Positions 41,613-50,924 of a stretch of 64,000 bases of DNA are shown piece by piece. Under the pieces are notes generated by a model. That model ran no database searches, was not told where the DNA came from, and worked only from the letters and a program-made list of their open reading frames with translations. Location of the stretch: contig NZ_CP109181.1 of assembly GCF_036248275.1 (NCBI RefSeq), positions 7,936,001 to 8,000,000 of the forward strand, given 5' to 3'. The translations under genes and the position numbers were made by a program. Origin of the DNA: Streptomyces sp. NBC_01716 (GTDB lineage: Bacteria; Actinomycetota; Actinomycetes; Streptomycetales; Streptomycetaceae). Every line of letters starts with the position of its first letter. The first letter of the stretch is position 1.

Positions 41613-44600
41613 ACGCCCGGCCCCGCAGGCGCCCCCGCTCGTCCAGGGGCCGTTCGCCTCACCCGGAGTCTCGTTCCGTGTCCACCACTTCGCCGCCCAC
41701 AGGCGCCCGTCGTGCGCGACCGTGTCACCGGCGCGGTGGACCGAGGAAGCCGTCCACGCCGGCACCGTGGTGCCCGCGCACGACACGGGCTTTCCGACCT
41801 CTGCCCAGGCGCCGGTGACGGACGTGCCCGGCTCCTCGCCGCGTGCGTACCACAGGGCGCCGTACGCCCGGCCATCGCGGAAGACGGTGTCACCCGCGCC
41901 GTAGGTCTTGGAAGCGGACCAGCGGGTCGACCGGTACGTGTCGATCACGCCCCGCAGCGCCGTGTCGGCGGCGTCTATCCGCTTCTGGGAGGCGTCGGTC
42001 GCCTCGCCGGCGTCGGTCGCGGCGGCGACGGCCCTCATAAGCGGCGGGCCATTCCCGCCCGGCTCGTCGGCGAGCGCCTTCTCCGCCCGGTCGACCGTGC
42101 TCCACAGAGCCTTGGCGTCGCCGCGGTGCGGACGCCCGATCCCCTCTGCGGTGACCCCGCGGTTCCACTCCGCGATCCACCCGGATCCGTACGACTGGGC
42201 GACCGTGCCGGAGCCGGAGAACTTCAGGGTGTCCAGGTCCAGACCCGTCTCCGCCACCGAAGTGGCCGACAGGCCAATGGTGTTGACCTTGTCGCTCCAG
42301 CGGGAGATGTTGAACACGGACGTCGGCTCGGAGAACGTCGCGTTCGTCTCGACGAACCCGGCCGGGCCTGCGGAGCCGATGGTCACCGCGTGGTCGATCT
42401 CGACCCGGGACGGCACCCAGACCGAATCGGGGTCCTCCCACACCGTCGCCCGGCTGCAGCCGTTGGTGCCGCTCGTCGAGTACGTGGCGCTGGTGCACAC
42501 CTCGCCCGTCTCCGTCACCCGCGGGATGAACCAGTCGGTGATCTCCGGGTACGTGATCGGGGTGCCGTCGGAGTACCTCTGCTTCCCGTCCACGTAGTGC
42601 TCGTGCCAGGTGGCGACGGACTCCGGGGTCGCGCTGTACTTCTCACCCTCGCGAACGTCGAGGAACGCGTTGTAACGGCTCTCCAGCACCCAGCTGTTGG
42701 CCAGCGGCAGCCGCGTCTCGCCGTTCTTGTGGTAGATCCCGCCGTGGCCGGCGTGCTTCACGCCGATGAAGACGTTGTCGTTGACGGTGTTGCTGTGGCC
42801 GGAGTTGAGGTTGACGCCGGAGTTGGAGCCGTTCACCACGTTGTGGTGGAACCTGACGCCGGTCGCCCCGTCGTCCATGTACAGCGCGTCGTTGGAGCCG
42901 CCGATCTTCTCGAAGTGGTTGTAGCCGATCTCGTTGCCGAGATAGGTGAAGTCACGTCCCGCGTAGATGACGCCCATGTCGCCGGCGTTCTTCACCACGT
43001 CGTAGAAGTGGTTGTGATTGACTCGCATGTCGTTGCCCATGATCTGCACCGCCATGTGCGGCGCGTCGTGGACGTAGTTGTACTCGAACGAGTTGCCGAC
43101 CCCGTACAGATAGCCGGCCGGGGTGTATGTGGCGAGTTTGGAGAAGCGCGCGATCTCGTTGTGGCGGGCGACGTTGTTCCCGCGCCGCAGGGTGGCGCGG
43201 TCGCCGCCGCCGAGCAGTACGCCTCCGCCGCCGAGGTCGTGCAGATAGGAGTTCTGCACGACGTTGTCGCGTCCGCCCTGCAGGGTCTCGTAGTCGGGCA
43301 TGCTGGTGATCGTGTCCGTCGTACGGCCGATCCGGATCGCGTCCATGCTGACGTTGGAGATGTCGACCCCGTCGATGAGGGTCCCGACGGCGTCCAGCAG
43401 TTGCACCCCGCTGATGAGCGACCCGGTCATCGACAGGCCGCGCACCGTCACCCCCTGGGTGGAGTCCAGCAGCAGGAAGTTCTTGTCGAACGTCTGCAGC
43501 GTGGCGGTCATGCCCTCGACGGTGCCGCCCTGGGGACGGTAGTAGAGGACGTCGTTGTCGTTGTAGCGGTCGATGTAGTACTCACCGGCCGTGTCCATCT
43601 CCGACAGGACGTTGAGCACCTTGACCTTGGTCCAGGAGTCCTGCGGGATGTACATGGAGGGGTACTTGGCGTACAGCGTGTCGCCGCTCCACGACAGGAT
43701 GCGCAGCATGTCGTTGGCGTAGTTGTTGCCGAGATAGCCGGAGATCCAGCCCTCGGTCTCGGACTTGGTGTTGTCGATGTCCTCGATCCACCACGGGTCC
43801 AACTGGACCGGCACGTCCTTGTAGTCGCCGAAACCGCGGGTACCGAGGTCGTCCACCGTCGGCACCGCCTCGGGTGCCCACCGCCGGTAGCGGTCCGCCT
43901 CCGCCGCGCGCCCGCCGACGGTGAAGACCGACGGTGTCATGCGACGCATCTCCTCCGGGGTCCAGGTGTCCCGGCTCTCGCCGGCCGGGAGCTGCTGCTT
44001 CTTGTCTTCGAACTGGGCTCGGGGGGTAGTGCCGGAGCCGTTCCAGGCGCTCTCCGGACCGAAGCGGGCGTCCAGGTCCACGTTCATCAGGTCCCTGGGT
44101 CCGGCGGCGCCCCACTTGGCGCCCGTGCCCCACAGGTGGCAGTCGGTTTCCTTCGTGGAACAGCCGTTGCCGTTCGGGTACTCGGCGAGAACCTGGGTTC
44201 CGCCGTTCACCACGAGTTCCGGGGCGAAAGGCTGCTGGACCCAGTTGAAACCGTTCTTGTAGAGAGTGCCAGGGTCGATGCCGTGCGCACCCAGGTCGTA
44301 CACATACACACCCTCGCGCGACTCAGGGGTGTCCAGGCGGCTGTTGGAGGAGTACTGCGCCTCGGCGAGCGTCTCGTCGGAGAAGTCGGTGAGCTTCTTC
44401 CACCCCTCGGCCGGAAGCTCGTGCGACCCGGTGATCGTGACCTTCTCGCCCCGGTAGGCGGCGTACGTGACCCACGAGTTCTCCGGTCCCTCCAGCCGGA
44501 TGGTGTCGTCGAGGACGTACGTGCCTCCCCGGATGTACACCGTGCCGCGCTCCTCGGCGGAGGTGCGGCCGGCCAGGGCGTCCCGCGCGGCGGCGATCGT

Positions 44601-44801
44601 CTTCAACGGAGCGTTCTTGGCGCCGCTGTTGCCGTCGTCGCCGTCGGAGGCCGATACGTGGACCGTCAGGTCCGCGGAGGAGGTGGCCGCTGCCGGGGCC
44701 GCCGACGCCGGGCCGGCCGCCGGCCCGCCGAGGCTCGTCATCAGCGCCAGCACGACGGAGGCCGTCACGATCCGCGCCCGTCGTCTCCCAGTTCTCACCA
44801 T
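41610..44801 (-). CDS. Large secreted right-handed beta-helix protein with two CBM5/12-like domains
   Basis: A 1063-residue exported protein. The signal peptide is about residues 1-38 (RIVTASVVLALMTSLGGPAA). An N-terminal glycoside-processing-type domain includes GTVYIRGGTYVLDDTIRLEGP. A long right-handed parallel beta-helix follows (VTVRGLSMTGSLISGVQLLD, NNVARHNEIARFSKLAT, VRFHHNVVNGSNSGVNLNSG). Two about 45-residue CBM5/12-type domains end the protein: GAGDTVFRDGRAYGALWYAR and RAGDTVAHDGRLWAAKWWTR. Polysaccharide cleavage outside the cell is likely; the lyase or hydrolase class is unknown. The TAG stop lies in the insertion-element end. Confidence 0.85.
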   Translation of the reverse strand: MVRTGRRRARIVTASVVLALMTSLGGPAAGPASAAPAAATSSADLTVHVSASDGDDGNSGAKNAPLKTIAAARDALAGRTSAEERGTVYIRGGTYVLDDTIRLEGPENSWVTYAAYRGEKVTITGSHELPAEGWKKLTDFSDETLAEAQYSSNSRLDTPESREGVYVYDLGAHGIDPGTLYKNGFNWVQQPFAPELVVNGGTQVLAEYPNGNGCSTKETDCHLWGTGAKWGAAGPRDLMNVDLDARFGPESAWNGSGTTPRAQFEDKKQQLPAGESRDTWTPEEMRRMTPSVFTVGGRAAEADRYRRWAPEAVPTVDDLGTRGFGDYKDVPVQLDPWWIEDIDNTKSETEGWISGYLGNNYANDMLRILSWSGDTLYAKYPSMYIPQDSWTKVKVLNVLSEMDTAGEYYIDRYNDNDVLYYRPQGGTVEGMTATLQTFDKNFLLLDSTQGVTVRGLSMTGSLISGVQLLDAVGTLIDGVDISNVSMDAIRIGRTTDTITSMPDYETLQGGRDNVVQNSYLHDLGGGGVLLGGGDRATLRRGNNVARHNEIARFSKLATYTPAGYLYGVGNSFEYNYVHDAPHMAVQIMGNDMRVNHNHFYDVVKNAGDMGVIYAGRDFTYLGNEIGYNHFEKIGGSNDALYMDDGATGVRFHHNVVNGSNSGVNLNSGHSNTVNDNVFIGVKHAGHGGIYHKNGETRLPLANSWVLESRYNAFLDVREGEKYSATPESVATWHEHYVDGKQRYSDGTPITYPEITDWFIPRVTETGEVCTSATYSTSGTNGCSRATVWEDPDSVWVPSRVEIDHAVTIGSAGPAGFVETNATFSEPTSVFNISRWSDKVNTIGLSATSVAETGLDLDTLKFSGSGTVAQSYGSGWIAEWNRGVTAEGIGRPHRGDAKALWSTVDRAEKALADEPGGNGPPLMRAVAAATDAGEATDASQKRIDAADTALRGVIDTYRSTRWSASKTYGAGDTVFRDGRAYGALWYARGEEPGTSVTGAWAEVGKPVSCAGTTVPAWTASSVHRAGDTVAHDGRLWAAKWWTRNETPGEANGPWTSGGACGAGR

Positions 44802-44891
44802 GGAGAAGCCTTTCGTTGGATGCCATGTTCCTGGCACGGCCGCGACGCGCGGGCCCGTGAGCCGCCCGGGACGAAGGCCACAGGGCAGATA

Positions 44892-44910
44892 GCACATGTA
44901 TGACATGTGC
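44892..44910. promoter_or_regulatory. Palindrome upstream of the beta-helix gene
   Basis: GCACATGT (44892-44899), ATG, ACATGTGC (44903-44910). It is a perfect 8-bp-arm dyad 91 bp upstream of the beta-helix start, in the 170-bp gap after the mutarotase gene. It suggests a separately controlled promoter. Confidence 0.6.
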
Positions 44911-44971
44911 ACAGTAGGGGACCTGTGGGGGCGGGCACAAGGGTGGGGACGGCAGGAAACAGGGCCGGAAT

Positions 44972-45313
44972 TCAGTCCAGGTGGAACACCTCCTCGGCGT
45001 TCACCCAGCGCTCGCTGGGCTCCGCCGAGTCGAGGGGCCGCTGGCAGGGGTCGGTCAGCGCCCACCACTCCCGGGTGGCCGGATCCGCGGCGACGGCGGC
45101 CATGTCGGCCTCGTAGTCGTCGCCGGTGTACTCGTAGTACGCGAACAGTGTGTGGTCACGCAGGAAGATGGAGTACGAGGTGATGTGGGCGCGCGACAGA
45201 GTGTCCAGCACCTGCACGGGGACGTTCCGGTGCAACTCCCGGTACCTCGCCTCCTGTTCAGGACGCAGATGGATCACGGACCCGACGCGGCGGGGCGTCC
45301 GGGGTGCGGACAT
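44972..45313 (-). CDS. L-rhamnose mutarotase-family protein
   Basis: A 113-residue small alpha/beta protein of the RhaM/RhaU (DUF718) family, which interconverts anomers of L-rhamnose; relatives also act on L-fucose. Family features are RVGSVIHLRPEQEARYRELHRNVP and ISSYSIFLRDHTLFAYYEYTG-like text (here ITSYSIFLRDHTLFAYYEY). Near the end is WWALTDPCQRPL, with the usual His, Tyr and Trp-Trp positions. It ends an operon that carries the sugar ABC importer, linking the cluster to a 6-deoxyhexose. Confidence 0.9.
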   Translation of the reverse strand: MSAPRTPRRVGSVIHLRPEQEARYRELHRNVPVQVLDTLSRAHITSYSIFLRDHTLFAYYEYTGDDYEADMAAVAADPATREWWALTDPCQRPLDSAEPSERWVNAEEVFHLD

Positions 45314-45350
45314 GGCGATGGCTCCTTGGCGGGGACTTCGTGGACACGGC

Positions 45351-46193
45351 CTAGCCCTTGACGGCTCCCGCCGCGAGACCGCTCATGACGTGACGCTGCA
45401 TCACGACGAAGATCACCAGGATCGGGATGACCGCGAGCAGCAGTGTCGGGAACACCTTGGTGTAGTCCGTGGAGTACTGGCCGACGGCCGCGTACACACC
45501 GGTGGTCACCGTGTAGACGCCGCTGCCGGGGCCGAGGATCATCTGCGGGCTGGCGAAGTCGTTCCAGACGCTCAGGGAGTTGAGGATGAACACGGTGGCC
45601 AGGATCGGCCGCATCAGCGGGACGATGATCCGCCACAGGGTGTAGTACCTGCCGGCCCCGTCGATGGCGGCCGCCTCGTCCAGCGACCTGGGCAGCATCC
45701 TGATGTAGCCGAAGAGGACGAACAGCGTGAACGGGACGGTGGTGGCCGTCATGAACAGGACGAGCCCCGGCATGGTCCCCATCAGACCGACCGCGCGCAG
45801 CACGAAGATGACCGGCACCAGGATCACCTGGGTCGGGATGAACATGCCCGCGATGAAGAAGAACAGAAGAATCCTGGAGATCAGTCTCGGCGTGCGTGCC
45901 AGTACGTACGCCGCCGGCGCGCACACGCCCATCGCGAGCGCGTTCACGCAGAGCACCAGGGCGATGGTGGTGCCGTACCCGTTCAGGATGCTGAAGTCCG
46001 GGTTGTTCCAGGCGTCCGCGAGGTACTGGAACGTGAGGGAGCCGAAGTCCAGCGTGAAGGGGTTGGCGAGGATGTCCTGCTGGCTCTTGAAGGCGTTGAC
46101 CACCAGGATGTACATCGGCACGAGCATGCCGAGGGACACCAGGGTGATGAACACCACTCGCACGGTGGCCGCCGAGTTGAGTGTCTTCTTCAT
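45351..46193 (-). CDS. Sugar ABC transporter permease, MalG type
   Basis: A 280-residue CUT1-family inner permease with six hydrophobic segments. The EAA loop is DEAAAIDGAGRYYTLWRIIVPLMRPIL near residue 190. The N-terminus and LVPMYILVVNAFKS match MalG-like subunits. It follows the MalF-type permease with a 4-bp overlap (ATGA). No ATPase gene is in the cluster, so a shared MsiK-type ATPase encoded elsewhere probably powers it, as is common in Streptomyces. Confidence 0.93.
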   Translation of the reverse strand: MKKTLNSAATVRVVFITLVSLGMLVPMYILVVNAFKSQQDILANPFTLDFGSLTFQYLADAWNNPDFSILNGYGTTIALVLCVNALAMGVCAPAAYVLARTPRLISRILLFFFIAGMFIPTQVILVPVIFVLRAVGLMGTMPGLVLFMTATTVPFTLFVLFGYIRMLPRSLDEAAAIDGAGRYYTLWRIIVPLMRPILATVFILNSLSVWNDFASPQMILGPGSGVYTVTTGVYAAVGQYSTDYTKVFPTLLLAVIPILVIFVVMQRHVMSGLAAGAVKG

Positions 46194-47101
46194 CCGATGG
46201 ACTCCGCGTCGTCCTCGGCGCGCCTGCGCAGGACGAGGACCGTGAGGGACAGGACCGCGGCCGCGAGGATCAGCAGCACGGCCTGCGCCGATGCGAGGCC
46301 GATGTCCCGCTGCGGGAACGAGACCGCGAGGATCGAGTAGGCGAGGGTCTTGGTGGACCCCGCGGGGCCGCCTCCGGTCAGCGACACCACGACGTCGTAC
46401 GTCTTGAGGAGCGAGATGCCCGAGGTGAGCACGGCGACCGTCACCGTGGAGGCGAGCGAGGGCCAGGTGACGGCACGGAACGTCTGCCATCTGCCCGCGC
46501 CGTCGAGCCTCGCCGCCTCCAGCAGGTCCGCCGACACGGCCTGGAGGCCTGCCAGATAGAGGATCAGCTGGACGCCGAACAGGGACCAGGCGATGACGGT
46601 GATCATCGACCAGAGTGCCCAGTCGGGGTCGCTGAGGAAGGGCAGGCTGTCGGTGCCGACCTTCTCCAGCATGGTGTTGACCACGCCCTGCGGCCCGAGG
46701 ATGGCCTGCCACAGGAAGCCGACGACCAACGCGCTGAGCACGTGCGGATAGAACATGACCACGCGGCCGAAGGTGTTGAACCGGTTGGTGCGTTGCAGGA
46801 GCAGCGCGAGCCCCAGAGCCGCGAGGTTCACCACGATCGCGCCCACCACGGCCACCACGGCGGTGACCACCATGGTGCGCGTCATGTCGTCGGAGTCGAA
46901 GATGTGCCGGTAGTTCTCCAGACCGACGAACTCGGGGACCCGGCTGGGGAATCCGTTGTACTCGGTGAAGCTGTAGTAGACGGCGTAGACCACCGGGACG
47001 ACCAGCAGAGCGGCGTAGATGAGCACCGCGGGGACGACCATGCTGACGGCAGCGCCGGCGTCGCGCCATCTCCGCGGCCTCGAAATGGATTTCAGTGCCA
47101 T
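46190..47101 (-). CDS. Sugar ABC transporter permease, MalF type
   Basis: A 303-residue CUT1-family permease. The first membrane helix is near residue 20 (VVPAVLIYAALLVVPVVYAVYYSFTEY). The periplasmic FVGLENYRHIF segment and EAA loop LEAARLDGAGRWQTFRAVTWPSL match MalF-type subunits. It begins 2 bp after the stop of the solute-binding protein gene. It is part of a nine-gene minus-strand run from the dehydratase at 53.1 kb to the beta-helix gene. Confidence 0.93.
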   Translation of the reverse strand: MALKSISRPRRWRDAGAAVSMVVPAVLIYAALLVVPVVYAVYYSFTEYNGFPSRVPEFVGLENYRHIFDSDDMTRTMVVTAVVAVVGAIVVNLAALGLALLLQRTNRFNTFGRVVMFYPHVLSALVVGFLWQAILGPQGVVNTMLEKVGTDSLPFLSDPDWALWSMITVIAWSLFGVQLILYLAGLQAVSADLLEAARLDGAGRWQTFRAVTWPSLASTVTVAVLTSGISLLKTYDVVVSLTGGGPAGSTKTLAYSILAVSFPQRDIGLASAQAVLLILAAAVLSLTVLVLRRRAEDDAESIG

Positions 47102-47103
47102 GG

Positions 47104-48372
47104 TCAGCGGTTCTCGTCGACCCACTGGTCGATGGCCTTGGCGGCGTCCGCCGGGCTCGCTCCCGTGTAGAGGCTCTGCGCGACCTCGGTGAACTTCGGG
47201 TTGAAGCCCGTCACGGGCAGCCGGACATTGCCCTGGCCCTCGCCGACGGCGACCAGTTCGGGAGCGTCGTCGAGAACACCCTGGATCTGGGCGTCGACAC
47301 CGGTCTGCTCGACCTCGGAGCCCTGGCGGAACACTCCGTCGGAGCCGAGCTGAGTCTCCACGGCAGCCGGGTCCGTGACCAGGTACTCCACCAGTTGTTT
47401 GGCGCCGTCCGCGTCGGTGGCGTCCTTGCTCACCATGTAAGGGTTGGCCATGGTGGCGCCCTGCGGACCCGGGTGACTCTCGCCGTCCTCGACCGGCGGG
47501 GAGAACACGCCCACCTCGAAGGGAAGCTTTCCGGCCTTGTCGAGCGTGGCGGCGAACCAACTGCCGTTGGTGTAGAGGCCCACCTTGCCCGCGACGAAGT
47601 TGCCGTCCGCCTGCGAGGGGTTGAGACCGACGTCGCTCTTGGCTATGTAGCCGGCGTCTATCCACCGCGCGTACTTCTGGAACGCCGGCTCGTAGGCGTC
47701 GCCGACGGCGAGTTCTCCGTCCTTGACGGCGCTCTGCCACTTCGGATGCGCCTGGTTGAGCGTGGGGTGGTAGACCTGCTGGAGCTGGAGACCGGTCATG
47801 TAGTCCCCGGCGGTCTGCATCGGCGTGTAACCGGCCTTCTTCAGCGCGGCCATGTCGTCCGCCAGGCCGTCCCAGGTCGTGGGGGTCTCCTTGATGCCGG
47901 CCTTCTCGAAGGCGGTCTTGTTGTAGTAGACGAGCGACTGCGTCTGGGTGCCGACACCGACCGCGTAGTGCGCGTCGCCGAGGGCGTACTCGTCGAACAT
48001 CGGGGTGTCCTTGGCCCAGTCCTCGTCGGTCAGGTCGAGCAGTTCGGGCGCCGTGTCGTCGTCGGGGAAGATCGACTGGATGACGTCGGGCGCGGTCCCC
48101 GCGGCCAGCTGCTGGGGGAAGGACTCGGCCACGGACTTGCCGGTCGGCCCCTCGATCTTCACCTTCAGACCGGTCTCGTCCTCGAACGGCTTGACCAGCT
48201 TCTCCCAGTAGGCCTGGTCCAGGTTGTCGGTCAGGTTGACCATCATCCGGATCTCGCCGTCCTCGCCGCCGGACTGGCCGGTACCCGAGGAGCAGGCCGC
48301 GAGGAGCGTCAGCGGAACCATGGCGGCGAGGGAGGCGAGGCGCGCCGTGCTCCCTCTGTTGGCAGACATCAT
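47104..48372 (-). CDS. Sugar-binding lipoprotein of the ABC importer
   Basis: A 422-residue CUT1 solute-binding lipoprotein. The signal peptide has lipobox LLAACSSG (Cys about 26). Family segments are KPFEDETGLKVKIEGPTGKS, QQLAAGTAPDVIQSIFPDDD, VYYNKTAFEKAGIKETPTTWDGLADDM and AGKVGLYTNGSWFAA. It delivers the sugar to the two permeases encoded immediately downstream. The start is the first of two adjacent ATGs (48372); the Shine-Dalgarno sequence is weak (GAGAGA). Confidence 0.93.
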   Translation of the reverse strand: MMSANRGSTARLASLAAMVPLTLLAACSSGTGQSGGEDGEIRMMVNLTDNLDQAYWEKLVKPFEDETGLKVKIEGPTGKSVAESFPQQLAAGTAPDVIQSIFPDDDTAPELLDLTDEDWAKDTPMFDEYALGDAHYAVGVGTQTQSLVYYNKTAFEKAGIKETPTTWDGLADDMAALKKAGYTPMQTAGDYMTGLQLQQVYHPTLNQAHPKWQSAVKDGELAVGDAYEPAFQKYARWIDAGYIAKSDVGLNPSQADGNFVAGKVGLYTNGSWFAATLDKAGKLPFEVGVFSPPVEDGESHPGPQGATMANPYMVSKDATDADGAKQLVEYLVTDPAAVETQLGSDGVFRQGSEVEQTGVDAQIQGVLDDAPELVAVGEGQGNVRLPVTGFNPKFTEVAQSLYTGASPADAAKAIDQWVDENR

Positions 48373-48450
48373 TGTCGTCTCTCTTTTCCTTCGGGGAAAC
48401 TGGGGATCAGCATTCACCGGACAGTGAGGGGTGGGACGTGCGGTCCGGCG

Positions 48451-49896
48451 TCACAGTCGGCCCCGGTAGGGCAGGGGGCCCACGGCCGTGATGTCGGTGG
48501 GGGCTTCCTCGCTGTCGACACGGTAGATACCGTCGTTGGCGACGAAGAACTCGGGAACGCGCGGGTAGTGAAGGTTCTCGGGCAGCGGCTCGCGGTCGGT
48601 CCAGGAGAAGAACTCCCGGGCGAACGTGTCCATGTCCTTGCGGCCGTAGAGGTGCAGGTCCCCCGCGGTGAGCGGGGAGCGTACGCACCAATGGACACCT
48701 GACTCGGCCCAGAAGGCACGGTCGCTGATCAGCACCGACTGCCGCTCCCTGGGGGCGAACACCTTGTCCCAGAACCCGTCGCCCGGACCCAGTTCGGCCA
48801 TCAGGAACATCAGGTCGTGGGCGTGCCAGGCGGTGCTGGGCGCGATGTCGGCCTCGGTGTGCCAGCCGCTGGCGGAGGCGAAGTAGCCGCCGGGCGTCTG
48901 GTAGTGGGTGTAGGTCGCCAAACACGCCTCGGTGAAGGCTGTCAGCTCGGCGTCCGGTTCCTCGGCCAGCACCTCGTGGATGCCGTAGAGGGTGAGTCCC
49001 ATGCCCGCGATCAGCATGGGCGTGTCCGTCTTCAGGGAACGGCCGTCCCGCACGTACCAGTAACGGTGGTAGCGGGTGGCGCCCGTGGCGTCGGTCCAGG
49101 CGGAACGTACGACGTGCCGGCACAGGCGCTTCGCCTCGGCCAGCAGGCCCGGGTCGCCGTAGGCGCGGTAGCCGAGCACCAGAGGGACGATCATGAGGCC
49201 GTAGTACTCGGCCGGCTCCAGGATGCCGCCCTCGGTGCGGTCACGCACCGTACGGAAAGTTCCGGCGCTCTCCGCGTCGGGCACCCCCCGGTGGTGGAAG
49301 AGGCCGATCAGAGTGGCGAGATCCTCGGGTATCTGGCCCGCGTAGGTCTTGTCGTCGGCCAGTTCGGTGTAGAGCTGTTTGACCCAGACCCGTGCGTACT
49401 CCTGGTTGCAGGTGCCGTCCTCGCCGGCCCGGCCGCCCCCGTACATCTCGCAGGCGTCCAGGTTGCGCCGGACGGCGGCCAGCACGCCGCTCACTTCGTC
49501 GGCGGGCAGCAGATGACGGGCGTGCTTCAGCGCGAGGAGCATGCCGAGGCTGCCGACGGCGTTGTGGATGAGCCCGGTGGTGGCCGACTCGCCGACCTGG
49601 AAGCCGATGTGCTGGTACTGGCCGTCGGCCTGCAACTCGGTCGACTGGTAGCGAAGCAGCCGCCGCAGCAGGTCGACGCCCCGCTCGTCGGGCTGCTCGG
49701 CCAACGCCTGGGCGAAGGCGCCGACGGCCGGACCCGCGAAGGTGGTGTGTCCGCTGGTGAAGTCGAGGAAGGTGAACGGATTCGTCCCCCACACGCTGTG
49801 GTTGTGGAAGCCGTTGATCGCCCCTTCGTCCGTCACCCAGCTGTGCAGCCAGCCGGCCAGCGCGGCCGTGTCCGGCCTGGTCGTGCGGTGTTCCAT
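48451..49896 (-). CDS. Unclassified cytoplasmic protein of alpha/alpha six-hairpin type
   Basis: A 481-residue protein without signal peptide. I do not recognise a named family. The repeated helical pattern and aromatic/acidic motifs look like an alpha/alpha-toroid glycosidase or epimerase fold: NGFHNHSVWGTNPFTFLDFTSGH near residue 35, YQHIGFQVGESATTGLIHNAVGS, GGILEPAEYYGLMIVPLVLGYRAYGDPGL and WHAHDLMFLMAELGPGDGFWDKVF. Its place between the AKR and the sugar importer suggests it processes the imported oligosaccharide. The reaction is unknown. Confidence 0.6.
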   Translation of the reverse strand: MEHRTTRPDTAALAGWLHSWVTDEGAINGFHNHSVWGTNPFTFLDFTSGHTTFAGPAVGAFAQALAEQPDERGVDLLRRLLRYQSTELQADGQYQHIGFQVGESATTGLIHNAVGSLGMLLALKHARHLLPADEVSGVLAAVRRNLDACEMYGGGRAGEDGTCNQEYARVWVKQLYTELADDKTYAGQIPEDLATLIGLFHHRGVPDAESAGTFRTVRDRTEGGILEPAEYYGLMIVPLVLGYRAYGDPGLLAEAKRLCRHVVRSAWTDATGATRYHRYWYVRDGRSLKTDTPMLIAGMGLTLYGIHEVLAEEPDAELTAFTEACLATYTHYQTPGGYFASASGWHTEADIAPSTAWHAHDLMFLMAELGPGDGFWDKVFAPRERQSVLISDRAFWAESGVHWCVRSPLTAGDLHLYGRKDMDTFAREFFSWTDREPLPENLHYPRVPEFFVANDGIYRVDSEEAPTDITAVGPLPYRGRL

Positions 49897-49916
49897 GGCG
49901 TTCCTTCCGGGGTGGT

Positions 49917-50924
49917 TCACACGGCCGCGCGGGTCGGCGTCGGAGGGCCTTCGGGAAGTAGTCCGAGCGCGGTCAGTTCGTCCCAGAGCGCGTCGGGTAC
50001 GCAGGCCGTCAGCCGGTCGGCGTTGGTCCGGGACTGGCCGGCGTCCCGGGCGCCGAGCACCACCGACGTGACCCCGGGATGGAGCAGGGGGTAGGCGAGG
50101 GCGGCCTCCGGCAGGGTGATGCCGTGGCGTTCGCAGACGTCAGCAATGGCGGTGGCACGGCGGGTCAGTTCGGGGGAGGCGGGCCGGTAGTCGTAGCCGG
50201 CGCCGGCCGGCGGACGCGGCGCCGCGAGCAGCCCGGAGTTGTAGACCGCCGCAGCGACGACGCCCACGCCGCGCTCCCGGGCGAGCGGCAGCAGTTCGGC
50301 CTGGGCGGAGTGGTCGAGCAGGGTGTGACGGCCGGCCACCATGACGATGTCGGTGTCGCAGTGGCGGACGAACTCCGTGAGCATCGCGGCCTGGTTCATG
50401 CCCGCGCCCACCGCCTTCACCACACCTTGGTCCCGGAGTTCCACGAGGGCGTCGAAGCCCGTGGTGGACGCCGCCTGCCAGTGTTCGTCCGGGTCGTGGA
50501 GGTAGACGACGTCGATGTGGTCGAGGCCGAGGCGTTCCAGGCTGCCCTCCAGCGAGCGCAGGACTCCGTCCCTGCTGAAGTCCCAGCTCCGGCGGAACGC
50601 CGCGGGCACTGCGAATCCGCCGTCGTCGAGGAGATGCGCGGTCTCCGGACTCGGCTCCAGCAGCCGCCCCACCTTGGTGGAGACGGTGTACTCCTCGCGG
50701 GGCCGCCGCGCGAGCGCGGCACCCAGGCGGCGTTCGGAGAGCCCGAGTCCGTAGTGCGGAGCCGTGTCGAAGTACCGGACACCGCTTTCCCAGGCCGAGT
50801 CGACGGCGCCCCGGGCGTCCTCGTCGCTGGTCACGCGAGCGAGGTTCCCCAGCTGGGCCGCTCCGAGGCCGAGTTCGGTCAGCACGGGGGAGCGCGGGCA
50901 GACGCGGGTACGCATCCGGCTCAC
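49917..50924 (-). CDS. Aldo/keto reductase, D-threo-aldose/L-fucose 1-dehydrogenase-like
   Basis: A 335-residue AKR of the group that includes D-threo-aldose 1-dehydrogenase, which oxidises L-fucose and related aldoses to lactones. Features are LGLGAAQLGN, VRYFDTAPHYGLGLSERRLGAAL with the catalytic Asp and Tyr, STKVGRLLEP (Lys), HIDVVYLHDPDEHW (His) and VTSVVLGARDAGQ. GTG 50924 overlaps the upstream stop (GTGA); ATG 50915 is an alternative. In context it would catalyse the first oxidation step of the imported sugar. Confidence 0.87.
   Translation of the reverse strand: MSRMRTRVCPRSPVLTELGLGAAQLGNLARVTSDEDARGAVDSAWESGVRYFDTAPHYGLGLSERRLGAALARRPREEYTVSTKVGRLLEPSPETAHLLDDGGFAVPAAFRRSWDFSRDGVLRSLEGSLERLGLDHIDVVYLHDPDEHWQAASTTGFDALVELRDQGVVKAVGAGMNQAAMLTEFVRHCDTDIVMVAGRHTLLDHSAQAELLPLARERGVGVVAAAVYNSGLLAAPRPPAGAGYDYRPASPELTRRATAIADVCERHGITLPEAALAYPLLHPGVTSVVLGARDAGQSRTNADRLTACVPDALWDELTALGLLPEGPPTPTRAAV

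Noticed and set aside
41280..44903. 1207-codon plus-strand frame across the beta-helix gene
   Set aside because: It is antisense to the large secreted protein, which has a signal peptide, beta-helix repeats and CBM domains; the plus-strand frame has none.
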